Shown here piece after piece: positions 8,572 through 17,262 of a stretch of DNA of 64,000 bases. The stretch is from the NCBI GenBank assembly GCA_020633205.1, contig JACKEB010000011.1:558001-622000 (forward strand). Direction: 5' to 3'. How positions within the stretch are numbered: position 1 is the stretch's first letter; each line of letters opens with the position of its first letter. The stretch comes from Polyangiaceae bacterium (lineage in GTDB: Bacteria > Myxococcota_A > Polyangia > Polyangiales > Polyangiaceae). The translations under genes were made by a program, and so were the position numbers. The notes under the pieces are model-generated. The model saw only the letters and a list, made by a program, of their open reading frames with translations. It was not told the origin of the DNA and ran no database searches.

Positions 8572-10164
8572 ATGGAGCTTCGACGTTTCTGCGGGATGGG
8601 GTTGAGCGTGGCGCTGGGAGTCGCCCTGTTCAGTCCGCGGCTGTTGGCTCAACCTGTGGATCTGCCGGAGGAGGCCGCCGCAGCTCCGGAACCGGAGCCC
8701 GCGGACGTCCAGTTGGAAGACGCTCCACCTCCCGCACCGGAGGCGAAGCCAGAGCCGAAACCGGAGACGCGCCCCCAGGCGGAGACTGAGCCGCGAGGAA
8801 ACGCAGAGCGGGCACCTTCCGCTCCCACTCCGGAGAAGCCAGCGCCTCTCGAGCTGACCTACCCCCGCGGCAGCTTCAGTTTTGGCTCTTATGGCCGAGT
8901 AGTTGCGGCGGGGGACTTGCGGGGTGGCCGCGGTCGCGATGCCGACATCGTCGCCCACGGGGCGCGCATCGACGAGGGCAGCTACGGCGAGCTGGAGTTG
9001 GTCCGAGACGACGAGTGGGAAGACGGAATCCACTCTCGCGTCGTCTCGACATTGGCCATCGGCGAGCCGGTCTTCCATGACTCCGGGACGTTCGACGCAA
9101 CGATTGCCTTGCGGAATTTCTACGTCGAAGAGCGCGGCGTGCTCGACCCGGGGCTCAGCGCTTGGGTCGGCTCGCGCATGTATCGCGGAGACGACATCTA
9201 CTTGCTCGACTTCTGGCCGTTGGACAATCTGAACACGGTAGGCGGCGGGCTCAAGTTCAGCTTCAACGACGACCACACCTTCGTCGCGTGGCACGTTGGT
9301 ATGAACCTGGTGGACGATCCGTTTCAGCAGCAGAGCGTCTTGCGGCCCGCCGCACAGAATCAGCCAGGAACGGATGAAATCCCGCTCTTGGATCGCCCGC
9401 GCACCATCTCGTCGCTGAAGCTAAGCCACATCTTCCCGATGGGAGAAAAGGCGGGGCTGAAGGCCGTGCTGTACGGTGAGGTGCACAACCTACCGGCGGG
9501 AGAACGCGAGCTCGACGACGGTCGTCGGGAGGACCTGCCCGGCGACTCTGGTGCGGTGATTGGCGGACAGGTCGGTGGCTTCAAGGGTGAGGACGACACC
9601 TTCGCAAACTTGTTCGTACGCTATTCGACCGGCCTTGCTGCGTACGGTGAGTTCTCCACTCCCCAAGGCACCTCGGAGTCCAACGACTCATCCGGTGCAC
9701 ATGAGCTCTTGATTGGGCTCAGCGGAAACTGGGACTCCCGCTGGGTGAGCGTCTTGGTCGGGGGTTACTTCCGCTCTTTCCGCGACGCATCTCCAGAGAA
9801 GTTCCGCTTCGACAACGTCGACGAAGGCATCTTCGTGGTTCGGCCTCAGGTCTACTTCACCGACCATCTGGGGCTCGGGGTCGAAGGCTCATACCAAGCT
9901 CAGCAGCGCGGTGTGCTGAGCACGGTGGACAACCAACCGCTGATGGGCAGCTTGCTCCGCTTCGGCCTGATGCCGTTCATTTCCCCTGCGGGGCGGGGCA
10001 GCTTCAAGCGGCCTCAGCTACGCTTGATCTACGTGGTGACATCCAGGGATGCGGGGGCGCGCTCGCTGTACCCGAACACCGATCCGTTTGCGCGTCGCCA
10101 GACCGAGCAGTTCTTGGGCGTGGGCGCCGAGTGGTGGTTCAACTCTTCGAGCTACGGGCAGTGA
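8572..10164 (+). CDS. LamB-like carbohydrate porin
   Basis: 530-residue outer-membrane protein. A signal peptide (~1-25, ending in LLA-Q) is followed by a Pro/Glu/Ala-rich segment (~30-95) and then a beta-barrel. The stretches FSFGSYGRVVAAGD, YGELEL, SAWVGSRMYRGDDIYLLDFW and the closing FLGVGAEWWF line up with maltoporin LamB features (YARSG, YAELKLG, W-G-R/K-Y-R-DIH, final EIWW). GGAG lies 10 bases before the ATG. It is followed two bases after its stop by the amylase gene and so should admit maltodextrins. The Pro-rich N-terminus may span the periplasm. Confidence 0.8.
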   Translation: MELRRFCGMGLSVALGVALFSPRLLAQPVDLPEEAAAAPEPEPADVQLEDAPPPAPEAKPEPKPETRPQAETEPRGNAERAPSAPTPEKPAPLELTYPRGSFSFGSYGRVVAAGDLRGGRGRDADIVAHGARIDEGSYGELELVRDDEWEDGIHSRVVSTLAIGEPVFHDSGTFDATIALRNFYVEERGVLDPGLSAWVGSRMYRGDDIYLLDFWPLDNLNTVGGGLKFSFNDDHTFVAWHVGMNLVDDPFQQQSVLRPAAQNQPGTDEIPLLDRPRTISSLKLSHIFPMGEKAGLKAVLYGEVHNLPAGERELDDGRREDLPGDSGAVIGGQVGGFKGEDDTFANLFVRYSTGLAAYGEFSTPQGTSESNDSSGAHELLIGLSGNWDSRWVSVLVGGYFRSFRDASPEKFRFDNVDEGIFVVRPQVYFTDHLGLGVEGSYQAQQRGVLSTVDNQPLMGSLLRFGLMPFISPAGRGSFKRPQLRLIYVVTSRDAGARSLYPNTDPFARRQTEQFLGVGAEWWFNSSSYGQ

Positions 10165-10166
10165 TC

Positions 10167-11999
10167 ATGAACAAAATATCCGCAAGGAAAAAAGGGTCAG
10201 GTTCACGGCTGAGCGGCCTGCGCTGGCTGGGAGCCGCGCTCTTGATGGGCGTGTGCAACACCGGCTGCATGGACTTCGAGGGGCTCGAAGGAGAGCGCGA
10301 AATCAGCACTCACGTCCAGGACTGGCGGGACGAGGTCATCTATCAGCTGATGGTCGATCGCTTCGCGAATGGCGACCGCGGGAACGACTACCGCGTCGAC
10401 CTGAGCGCGCCGGCTCGCTACCACGGAGGTGACTGGCGAGGCATCGAAGAGAACCTCGACTACCTGAGCGACCTCGGCGTCACGGCGCTTTGGATCTCGC
10501 CCATCGTAAAGAACGTCGAGACCGACGCCGGCGTAGATGGCTATCACGGTTACTGGGCCCAGGACCTGACGATGCTCAATCCCCATTTCGGGGATCTCGC
10601 GAGCCTGCGTCGGATGATCGATGCAGCCCACGCACGAGGCATCAAGGTGATCCTCGATATCGTGACCAATCACATGGGTCAGCTGTTCTACTACGACATC
10701 AACTTGAACGGTCAGCCCGACGAGCGTGTCGAAGGCAACGGAACCACCAGTCAGGTCAAGGCGATCAACGAGTACGATCCGGACTTCGATCCGCGCGGAA
10801 TACAGGCCTTCACGTCGCTTGGGGAGGCGGGTCCAGCGCCCATCATCTTCCAGCGCGACGCCGCGACCAACCACATGCCGCCGAGCCAAGCCGTGCTGCG
10901 CCGGGCTTCCTCCTACAACCGACGCGGTCGCGTGTGGAGCTACGACATCCCGGAGCAAGTCGAGAAAGGCGACTTCCCTGGTGGTTTGAAGGATCTGAAC
11001 ACCCTCGACCCACAAGTGCAGGAGGTCTTGATCGACAGCTTCGTGCGCTGGGTGGAGCTAGCGGACTTCGATGGCTTCCGCATCGACACCCTCAAGCACG
11101 TAGAGCATGAGTTCTGGCAGGTGTTCGCGCCGGAAGTGCGGCGACGCTTGGCGGAGCGAGGCAAGACGAACTTCTTCATGTTCGGCGAGGCCTTCGATGG
11201 GCGCAGCGACGTGGTGGGGCCCTACACGTTGCCGGGCGAGGTCGATAGCGTCTTCTTCTTCCCCCAGCACTTCCAGGTCTTCCGTGACGTGTTCCAAAAC
11301 GGCGCGGCCACCACGCAGGTCGCCAACCTGTTCCAGACGCGTGACCAGAGCGGGCTCTACGGGACGCAAGCTCAGGAGCAGGGGATTGGCATCGCGCCGA
11401 ATCGCGCGCTGGTCAACTTCATCGACAACCACGACGTTGCGCGCTTCAAGTACAGTCGGGATGACGATACGGCGCTGGAGAATGCCCTGCTGTTCCTGTT
11501 CACCGAGGACGGCATCCCGTGCGTGTATTACGGAACCGAGCAAGGTTTCCGCGGTGGAAACGATCCTGCAAACCGCGAAGATCTGTGGAGCAGCGGTTAC
11601 GATAAGAACTACCGCACCTACCGTTGGATCAGCCGTCTGTCGAAGCTGCGCCGTAACTATCCGGCACTTACGCGAGGCGAGCTGAACTTCACTTGGGTGA
11701 CGGATCGCGTGGCAGACGAGCCAGACGCTGGAATCCTAGCGTTTGAGCGCCGAGGCGGCGACGCCGGTGAGAGCTATGCGCTCGTCGTGATCAATAGCAA
11801 CGCCGCGCACACGAGCCGTACGGAGTTCGAAGGGACTGCGATGTCGGTCAACGCGCCAGCGGGCTCCGTGCTGGTCGACGTTCTGGATCCGAGCGGCCCC
11901 AGCTACACCGTAGCCGCCGACGGCACCCTAGCGCTGGACGTGCCGGCGACGAGTGGCAAGATTCTAGTCCCGCAGGCTCAGGTCAAAGCGGGTCTCTAG
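10167..11999 (+). CDS. Extracytoplasmic GH13 alpha-amylase family enzyme
   Basis: 610-residue glycoside hydrolase that cleaves alpha-glucans. The basic N-terminus and hydrophobic stretch end in a Cys (CNTGC, about residue 35), so it is probably a lipoprotein. The TIM barrel shows conserved GH13 regions: DIVTNHMG (region I), GFRIDTLKHV with nucleophile Asp307, FGEA with acid/base Glu341, and FIDNHD with Asp423. A beta-domain closes the protein. The ATG at 10167 is chosen because it starts the signal-like segment; an in-frame start further up lies inside the porin gene. It forms an operon with the porin and feeds short dextrins to the transporter encoded downstream. Confidence 0.9.
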   Translation: MNKISARKKGSGSRLSGLRWLGAALLMGVCNTGCMDFEGLEGEREISTHVQDWRDEVIYQLMVDRFANGDRGNDYRVDLSAPARYHGGDWRGIEENLDYLSDLGVTALWISPIVKNVETDAGVDGYHGYWAQDLTMLNPHFGDLASLRRMIDAAHARGIKVILDIVTNHMGQLFYYDINLNGQPDERVEGNGTTSQVKAINEYDPDFDPRGIQAFTSLGEAGPAPIIFQRDAATNHMPPSQAVLRRASSYNRRGRVWSYDIPEQVEKGDFPGGLKDLNTLDPQVQEVLIDSFVRWVELADFDGFRIDTLKHVEHEFWQVFAPEVRRRLAERGKTNFFMFGEAFDGRSDVVGPYTLPGEVDSVFFFPQHFQVFRDVFQNGAATTQVANLFQTRDQSGLYGTQAQEQGIGIAPNRALVNFIDNHDVARFKYSRDDDTALENALLFLFTEDGIPCVYYGTEQGFRGGNDPANREDLWSSGYDKNYRTYRWISRLSKLRRNYPALTRGELNFTWVTDRVADEPDAGILAFERRGGDAGESYALVVINSNAAHTSRTEFEGTAMSVNAPAGSVLVDVLDPSGPSYTVAADGTLALDVPATSGKILVPQAQVKAGL

Positions 12000-12039
12000 C
12001 GTCGGCATACATGCTAGGCGTTGAGTGTTGACCCCAAGC

Positions 12040-13299
12040 ATGTCTTCACCTCTCTACGACCCCGCTCCTCGTCGTCCGCTCGCGCGGGACGAGAAGTGGA
12101 TCGCGGCGCTGTTTTTCGTCGTGTTCTTTGGATCGCTAGCCGGTGAGCTACTGCGTGACTTCACCCCCATGAAGCTGGGGTTGGTTTTCGTGGTCGCGGC
12201 TTGGGTACCACTCTTGGTGCTTCACGAGCTGGGCCACGCGTTGATGGCGCGATTGCTTGGCTGGCAGGTGTATGAGGTCGTGATCGGCCAGGGGCGTGAT
12301 GTCGCGCGCTTCGTCCTCGGGGATGCGGTCATACGGTGGAAGCTTGTGCCGCTGACCGGGCACGTGCGCACCGTCCCTAGCGACCTGCGCTACGCTCGCT
12401 TCAAGCAAGCGATGGTCTTCGCAGCAGGACCAGGGATCGAGCTGCTCTTGGTGCTCATCGCCTACCTCGTTGCTGGCGATCGCTTGCTCCAGCGCACGAG
12501 TTCGGTGCCTTGGGTCCTCCTGCAGAGCGTGTGCCTCACTGCGGCGATCGGCGGTGTGCTCAACTTGGTTCCCTTTGCCGTGAAGGGCGGTGTCTCCGAC
12601 GGCATGGGACTCTTGCTGAGCTTTGTTACTCCGCGGAAACAACTGGAGTGGCAGCTGGCTGCGCCTTGGGCGATTCGTGCCGAGCGCCTACTTGACGACG
12701 AGCGGAGCGAGAAGGCCTTGGAGGTCACGGACCAAGGGCTCGAGCGCCTGCCTCTGCACCCGCGCCTCCGGCTCAGTCGGGTGCTGTGTCGGGCCGCGCT
12801 CGGGGACGACCAAGCCGCGGTTGAACAGCTCGATGAGTTTGGCGAGCTCGAAGCGTATGACACAGACCTCAAGGCGTTGATTTTCACGACTGGCGCCGAG
12901 GTTGCGCTCCTTGCAGGAACCCGCGAGCGCTTGTTCGATGCGCGTCGCTTGGCAGATCTAGCCTTGGGGCTACGCGCCAACGCCGCGGACGCGCTGCGCA
13001 TCAAAGGGGCGGCGTTGATCGAGCTCGAGCATGTGGAGTCCGGGATCGAGCAGCTCGAACTCGCCAGCCGGGTTGTGAGCGACGAGGCGGAGCTCGAGCG
13101 GGTGTTTGCGTGGCTGGCGGTCGGCTACTCCCGACTTGGTATCGCGCAGCGTGCGCGCGTGTACTTACATGAGCTGGCGATGCGGCGCCCAGCGGCTCGG
13201 ATCCGCCGTCTGTTGGCGGACGTCGATCCGCGGTTCGCTTCGAGTGCAGAACCCGGAACTCACAGCCGCACACCGAGCAGTGAGGATCTCGACGCATAA
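12040..13299 (+). CDS. M50-type intramembrane metalloprotease with TPR-like tail
   Basis: 419-residue membrane protein of the site-2-protease family. The zinc motif HELGH (His62, Glu63, His66) is in the second hydrophobic segment. Further membrane segments include FAAGPGIELLLVLIAYLVAG and the NLVP turn where the third ligand region lies; I do not see a clear Asp ligand of the usual NPxPxxDG form (it reads NLVPFAVKGGVSDG). Residues ~230-400 are helical and TPR-like. The start is set at ATG 12040; a GTG 15 bp upstream is possible. It lies between the amylase gene and aroC, so neither neighbour reveals a substrate. Confidence 0.8.
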   Translation: MSSPLYDPAPRRPLARDEKWIAALFFVVFFGSLAGELLRDFTPMKLGLVFVVAAWVPLLVLHELGHALMARLLGWQVYEVVIGQGRDVARFVLGDAVIRWKLVPLTGHVRTVPSDLRYARFKQAMVFAAGPGIELLLVLIAYLVAGDRLLQRTSSVPWVLLQSVCLTAAIGGVLNLVPFAVKGGVSDGMGLLLSFVTPRKQLEWQLAAPWAIRAERLLDDERSEKALEVTDQGLERLPLHPRLRLSRVLCRAALGDDQAAVEQLDEFGELEAYDTDLKALIFTTGAEVALLAGTRERLFDARRLADLALGLRANAADALRIKGAALIELEHVESGIEQLELASRVVSDEAELERVFAWLAVGYSRLGIAQRARVYLHELAMRRPAARIRRLLADVDPRFASSAEPGTHSRTPSSEDLDA

Positions 13300-13343
13300 A
13301 TGCTTGTCGCGCTCGCGCGGCGCGTGCATTTGACGGGCGGCAA

Positions 13344-14480
13344 ATGGCGGGGAATAGCTTCGGACAGGCGTTTCGCATCACCACGGCAGGGGAATCTCAC
13401 GGCCCCGGCAATGTGGTGATCATCGACGGTTGTCCGCCGGGGCTGCCGCTCTCGGTGGATGATCTGCTTCCTGATCTCGCTCGCCGACGCCCAGGGCAGA
13501 GCAAGCTGGTGACGCAACGTCAGGAGGCGGACGAACCTGAGATCCTCTCCGGCGTGTTTGAAGGTCGCACCACGGGCACCAGCATCGCGATCCTGATCCG
13601 CAATCAAGACCAGCGCTCGAAGGACTACTCGGACATCAAAGCCAAGTACCGCCCTGGGCACGCGGATCATGGCTACGACGCGAAATACGGGTTTCGTGAC
13701 TACCGTGGCGGGGGACGCTCGAGCGCCCGAGAGACCACGGTTCGAGTCGCTGCTGGTGCCGTAGCGAAGAAGCTGATCTGGGAGGCGTTTGGTGGTCGCG
13801 TGCTGAGCTACGTGACCCAGGTGGGTGACATCAAAGCGGTGATTGAGCACCCTGAAGCGCTCGAGCTCGCTCAGGTCGAAACGTTTGCTGACGGCTCACC
13901 GAACCCGGTGCGCTGCCCAGATGAAAATGCCGCGCAGAAAATGATCGAGTTGATCGATCAGGTCCGCATGGCCCAGGACTCCATCGGGGGCGTCGCGGAG
14001 GTCGTGGCAACGGGAGTCCCCGCCGGACTCGGCGAGCCGGTCTTTGACAAGCTGAAGGCCGACTTGGGACACGCCCTCTTCAGCTTGCCGGCGGTGTTGG
14101 GCGTCGAATACGGAAACGGATTTGGCTGCGCGACGCTGCGCGGCAGCGAGAACAACGACGTGTTCACTAGCGAACGACGCCCCGACGGCAGCTCTCGTAT
14201 CGTGACTCGGACGAATCGCCACGGCGGGATGCTCGGGGGGATCTCCAGCGGAATGCCGATCGTGCTGCGCGCGGCGATCAAGCCGACAAGCAGCCTCTCT
14301 CAGCCTCAGGACACGGTGACCCAGAACGGTGAAGTGACGCAGATCGCCACTCGGGGTCGTCACGACCCGTGTCTCTTGCCTCGCTTCATTCCAATGGCAG
14401 AGGCGATGGTGGCCATCGTCTTGGCTGACCACTGGCTGCGCTGGAGAGGGCAGCGCTCGATGGCGCACGGGGAGGAGTAG
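13344..14480 (+). CDS. aroC: Chorismate synthase
   Basis: 378 residues, close to the usual ~360. It converts 5-enolpyruvylshikimate-3-phosphate to chorismate with reduced FMN, the last shared step of aromatic amino-acid synthesis in the cytoplasm. Signatures are GESHGP near the start (first chorismate synthase motif), RPGHADHGYDAKYGFRDYRGGGRSSARET (residues ~95-125, FMN and substrate binding, given here as the family's RPGHAD...GGRSSARET block) and RHDPC near the end. It stands alone among transport genes, with the ATPase gene starting 5 bp after its stop. Confidence 0.97.
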   Translation: MAGNSFGQAFRITTAGESHGPGNVVIIDGCPPGLPLSVDDLLPDLARRRPGQSKLVTQRQEADEPEILSGVFEGRTTGTSIAILIRNQDQRSKDYSDIKAKYRPGHADHGYDAKYGFRDYRGGGRSSARETTVRVAAGAVAKKLIWEAFGGRVLSYVTQVGDIKAVIEHPEALELAQVETFADGSPNPVRCPDENAAQKMIELIDQVRMAQDSIGGVAEVVATGVPAGLGEPVFDKLKADLGHALFSLPAVLGVEYGNGFGCATLRGSENNDVFTSERRPDGSSRIVTRTNRHGGMLGGISSGMPIVLRAAIKPTSSLSQPQDTVTQNGEVTQIATRGRHDPCLLPRFIPMAEAMVAIVLADHWLRWRGQRSMAHGEE

Positions 14481-14485
14481 GCGGG

Positions 14486-15559
14486 GTGGTACGTGTTGCG
14501 ATCGAAGGGCTGAAGAAGGGCTTCGGTCAGACTCAGGTGCTCAAGGGGGTCGACATCGACTTGCCTGACGGCGGCTTCGCCGTGTTGGTGGGACCCAGTG
14601 GCTGCGGCAAGTCGACCCTGCTGCGGCTGATCGCGGGGCTGGAGCTATCCGACGAAGGGAGCATCCGCTTCGGAGAGCGAGACGTCACGCGGCTCCCGCC
14701 GCGCGAGCGCGACGTGGCCATGGTGTTTCAGTCCTACGCGCTGTATCCGCATTTAACCGTGCGGAAAAATTTGTCATTCGGCCTCGAACTCAAAGGGACA
14801 CCCGCCAGTGAGATCGAATCACGCGTCAAGGAGGTCAGCGCGATGCTCGGCCTCGAGCAGCTCTTGGATCGCATGCCCAAGGCGCTCTCTGGCGGGCAGC
14901 GCCAGCGTGTCGCCATGGGACGCGCCATCGTGCGCCGCCCCGCGCTGTTTCTCTTCGACGAACCTCTCAGCAACCTAGATGCCGCCTTGCGCGCCCAGGT
15001 GCGCGTCGATATCCGCAAGCAGCACGACGCACTCGGGGCAACCAGCGTCTACGTGACCCACGACCAAGTCGAAGCGATGACCCTCGCGGATCGGCTCTTC
15101 GTGTTGAATCAAGGCTTGGTCGAGCAGAGCGGCGCACCACTCGAGATCTACGCGCGGCCAGCGACGCGTTTTGTGGCGGCGTTCCTTGGTAGCCCCGCCA
15201 TGAACTTCATCGACGTGCTGGCGAAGCAGGGGGCAGACGGCTGGACCGTCGAGGCGCCTGGGCTGAGTTTGCGCGCGCCCATGCAGGGGCTGTCTGGGAT
15301 CGCTGATTCTCAGCCGCTCACTCTGGGAGTGCGGCCCCATGCCCTCGAACAGCGCGCGGATGGCGGGGTCAAGCTTCGGGTCGAGGTAATCGAAGCGCTG
15401 GGCAGCGAGACGTTTGCACACGGAAAAGTCGGCGAGGCGACCGTCGTCGCGCGGCTGGATTCCGGCGCAAAGGTGAGCGCCGGTCAGGAGCTGACGCTCG
15501 GCGCCGCCCCCGAAGAACTACACCTCTTCGACCCTGAAAGCGGCGCTGCGCTGCGCTGA
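14486..15559 (+). CDS. Sugar ABC transporter ATP-binding protein, MalK/UgpC type
   Basis: 357-residue ATPase that powers carbohydrate import. Walker A GPSGCGKST (~37-45), Q-loop, signature LSGGQRQRVAMGRA (~135), Walker B LFLFDEPLSNLDA and the H-loop VYVTHDQVEAMTLADR are all intact. A C-terminal TOBE-like beta domain (~235-357) is the MalK/UgpC hallmark. The GTG start has GGAGGAG 8 bases upstream, overlapping the end of aroC, so it may be expressed from the aroC transcript. It should pair with the permeases encoded from 17.2 to 20.3 kb. Sugar specificity is inferred from the porin and amylase. Confidence 0.93.
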   Translation: MVRVAIEGLKKGFGQTQVLKGVDIDLPDGGFAVLVGPSGCGKSTLLRLIAGLELSDEGSIRFGERDVTRLPPRERDVAMVFQSYALYPHLTVRKNLSFGLELKGTPASEIESRVKEVSAMLGLEQLLDRMPKALSGGQRQRVAMGRAIVRRPALFLFDEPLSNLDAALRAQVRVDIRKQHDALGATSVYVTHDQVEAMTLADRLFVLNQGLVEQSGAPLEIYARPATRFVAAFLGSPAMNFIDVLAKQGADGWTVEAPGLSLRAPMQGLSGIADSQPLTLGVRPHALEQRADGGVKLRVEVIEALGSETFAHGKVGEATVVARLDSGAKVSAGQELTLGAAPEELHLFDPESGAALR

Positions 15560-15588
15560 AGCAGACATCGTAGCGCAGCTCCTGCAGC

Positions 15589-16905
15589 TCAGTTGACGGG
15601 GAAGCTCGCCGTTGGCGGGCGCTCGCCGGCGGGAGGGGGCGCAGGTGCCGGAGGAGGCGCGGGCGCGGGCGGTGGGGGCGCGGCCACTGGCTTCACCGCC
15701 ACGGGCTTCGGAGCCGGTTTCGGCTTGGCTGCTGGCTTTGGCGCGCTCACGGGGACCGGCTTCGTGGGTTCAGCAGCTTTCACGGGCTCCGGCTTGGGGG
15801 CTTCCGCGGTCGGCTCCGCTTCGGCGACTGCCGCCGGCTCCTCCCCAGGCTCTTCAGCTGTAACTTCTTCCGCTGCGGGCTCTTCCGCGGCAGGCTCTGC
15901 TGCTTCGGCTGTTTCCGTGGGGAGCTTGTTCTCTTCAGCCTTGGCCGGCTCAGGCAGGGGTGCTGCCGGGCGCTCCGCTACGGCCTTTTCCGTGGCGACT
16001 GCGCTCTCGGTGTGCGGCGCGGTCGCTGCGACCTTTTCGTCGCTGCTGCGGTTCAACAGGCCGATGCCCGCCAAGATCGCGAACAGCCCAACGACGCCGG
16101 CCACATAGGGGATGAAACGGCGGTGGTGCTGTTGTTGTTCGGGGGTGAGGGGCAGCACCTGGGGGAAGTCCTCCTCAGGTGTGGAGTGCAGCGTAGCGCG
16201 GTGGTGATCCGTCTCGCTGATGCGCTCGCCCGCGTCGAAGAACGCGGCTTCTTCCTCGTGGTCGTGGACCGAGTCGTCGCGACCGTCGGCTTGCTTGGAC
16301 TTGGCGTTGTGGCCCTTGGCCTTGCCCGCCTTGGACTTCGCCTTGGTGGTTGCTTTGGGTGCTTCCTCACCCCCAACCGGCGAAGTGGCTGCGACTGCCT
16401 TTTCAGTTGCGCCCTTCTGCGCCAGCTGCGCGTCGCTAGCGGTTGCCTTGGCTTCAACCTCGTCGGCTACCGGCTCACGCTCGGCCGCTTCGGCCGACTT
16501 CGCGGCGACCGCGCTGACCTCCTCAGTCTTGGAGGTCTCTTTGCTCTGCGAGAGCTCGACCTGCGGTTCCGGCTGTGCTTCCGGGCTCGCTTGCTTTTCC
16601 GCAGGGGAACGCGAGGAACTCGGCGCCTGACTGGTGCGCGCTGACGGCGCCTCCGAGCGGCGGCCCCGCTGGTTCTTGCGGCGCTTCTTGTTGCGTTTGG
16701 CGTTACGGCGGGACTGACCGTCAGCTGCGCTGGTCACGGGCTCTTCGAAGCTCCTGTCTGGCGTGCGTTGGGGATCGCTGAGAAGCGCTGGGGACGCTGC
16801 ATTCTCAGACTCTGAGAGGGGCCTCGAGTGTGGCGCCAGTTCCAGGCTCGGTAAACCAAACACGTGTTCAGCAGCGTCGTTCAGGGTCAGGTCCTCTTGT
16901 GCCAT
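15589..16905 (-). CDS. Single-pass Ala/Pro/Glu-rich membrane protein
   Basis: 438-residue protein with no family I recognise. Order: acidic N-terminus; a strongly basic patch around residues 70-90 (RRNAKRNKKRRKNQRGRR); a long Ser/Ala/Glu/Lys-rich region; one membrane helix near residue 290 (VAGVVGLFAILAGIGLL); then a periplasmic Pro/Ala/Glu/Lys-rich tail with PAPAPPPAPAPPP runs. This resembles TonB/TolA-style spanners in composition, but the last residues (GERPPTASFPVN) contain no folded C-terminal domain. The basic patch could bind nucleic acid. ATG 16905 is chosen over an upstream TTG. Confidence 0.65.
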   Translation of the reverse strand: MAQEDLTLNDAAEHVFGLPSLELAPHSRPLSESENAASPALLSDPQRTPDRSFEEPVTSAADGQSRRNAKRNKKRRKNQRGRRSEAPSARTSQAPSSSRSPAEKQASPEAQPEPQVELSQSKETSKTEEVSAVAAKSAEAAEREPVADEVEAKATASDAQLAQKGATEKAVAATSPVGGEEAPKATTKAKSKAGKAKGHNAKSKQADGRDDSVHDHEEEAAFFDAGERISETDHHRATLHSTPEEDFPQVLPLTPEQQQHHRRFIPYVAGVVGLFAILAGIGLLNRSSDEKVAATAPHTESAVATEKAVAERPAAPLPEPAKAEENKLPTETAEAAEPAAEEPAAEEVTAEEPGEEPAAVAEAEPTAEAPKPEPVKAAEPTKPVPVSAPKPAAKPKPAPKPVAVKPVAAPPPPAPAPPPAPAPPPAGERPPTASFPVN

Positions 16906-17262
16906 TGCGAGGTTCAATTAAAGCAACCTCCAAGCCAGCCACCCCAAACGCGAACAGCACGCAATTCGTGGGCTTCTAAGGCTACACGGGGCGGGGTGTG
17001 TGATTTCTGACGCCTCTGCCTGTGCCAGCGTGTGCCGATTAACGGCGTGTGTTCCTGGCTCACTACCTCTTTCCACGACGAGAGAAGCGAGCGGTCGATG
17101 TTCGGGCCTCGCCTGGAACCGCGTGTCCGCTCTTTTCGGGAACGCTTCCGACTCGTAACATCCCGGCGACTGGGCCAACGGCGCTCGACGAGCGAGGCCC
17201 ATGAGGTGCTGCGGCTCGGGGGTCGCGGTGTTCGCGCTCGCTCTCGATCGGGATCTCGCCCA
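16906..17262. other. Intergenic region upstream of the transporter operon
   Basis: Divergent 357-bp region. One frame is open on the plus strand from 17032, but its translation is Arg-rich with no resemblance to a protein, and a clear signal peptide begins only at 17263. It presumably carries the promoter for the transporter genes. I saw no convincing -35/-10 pair or palindrome. Confidence 0.4.
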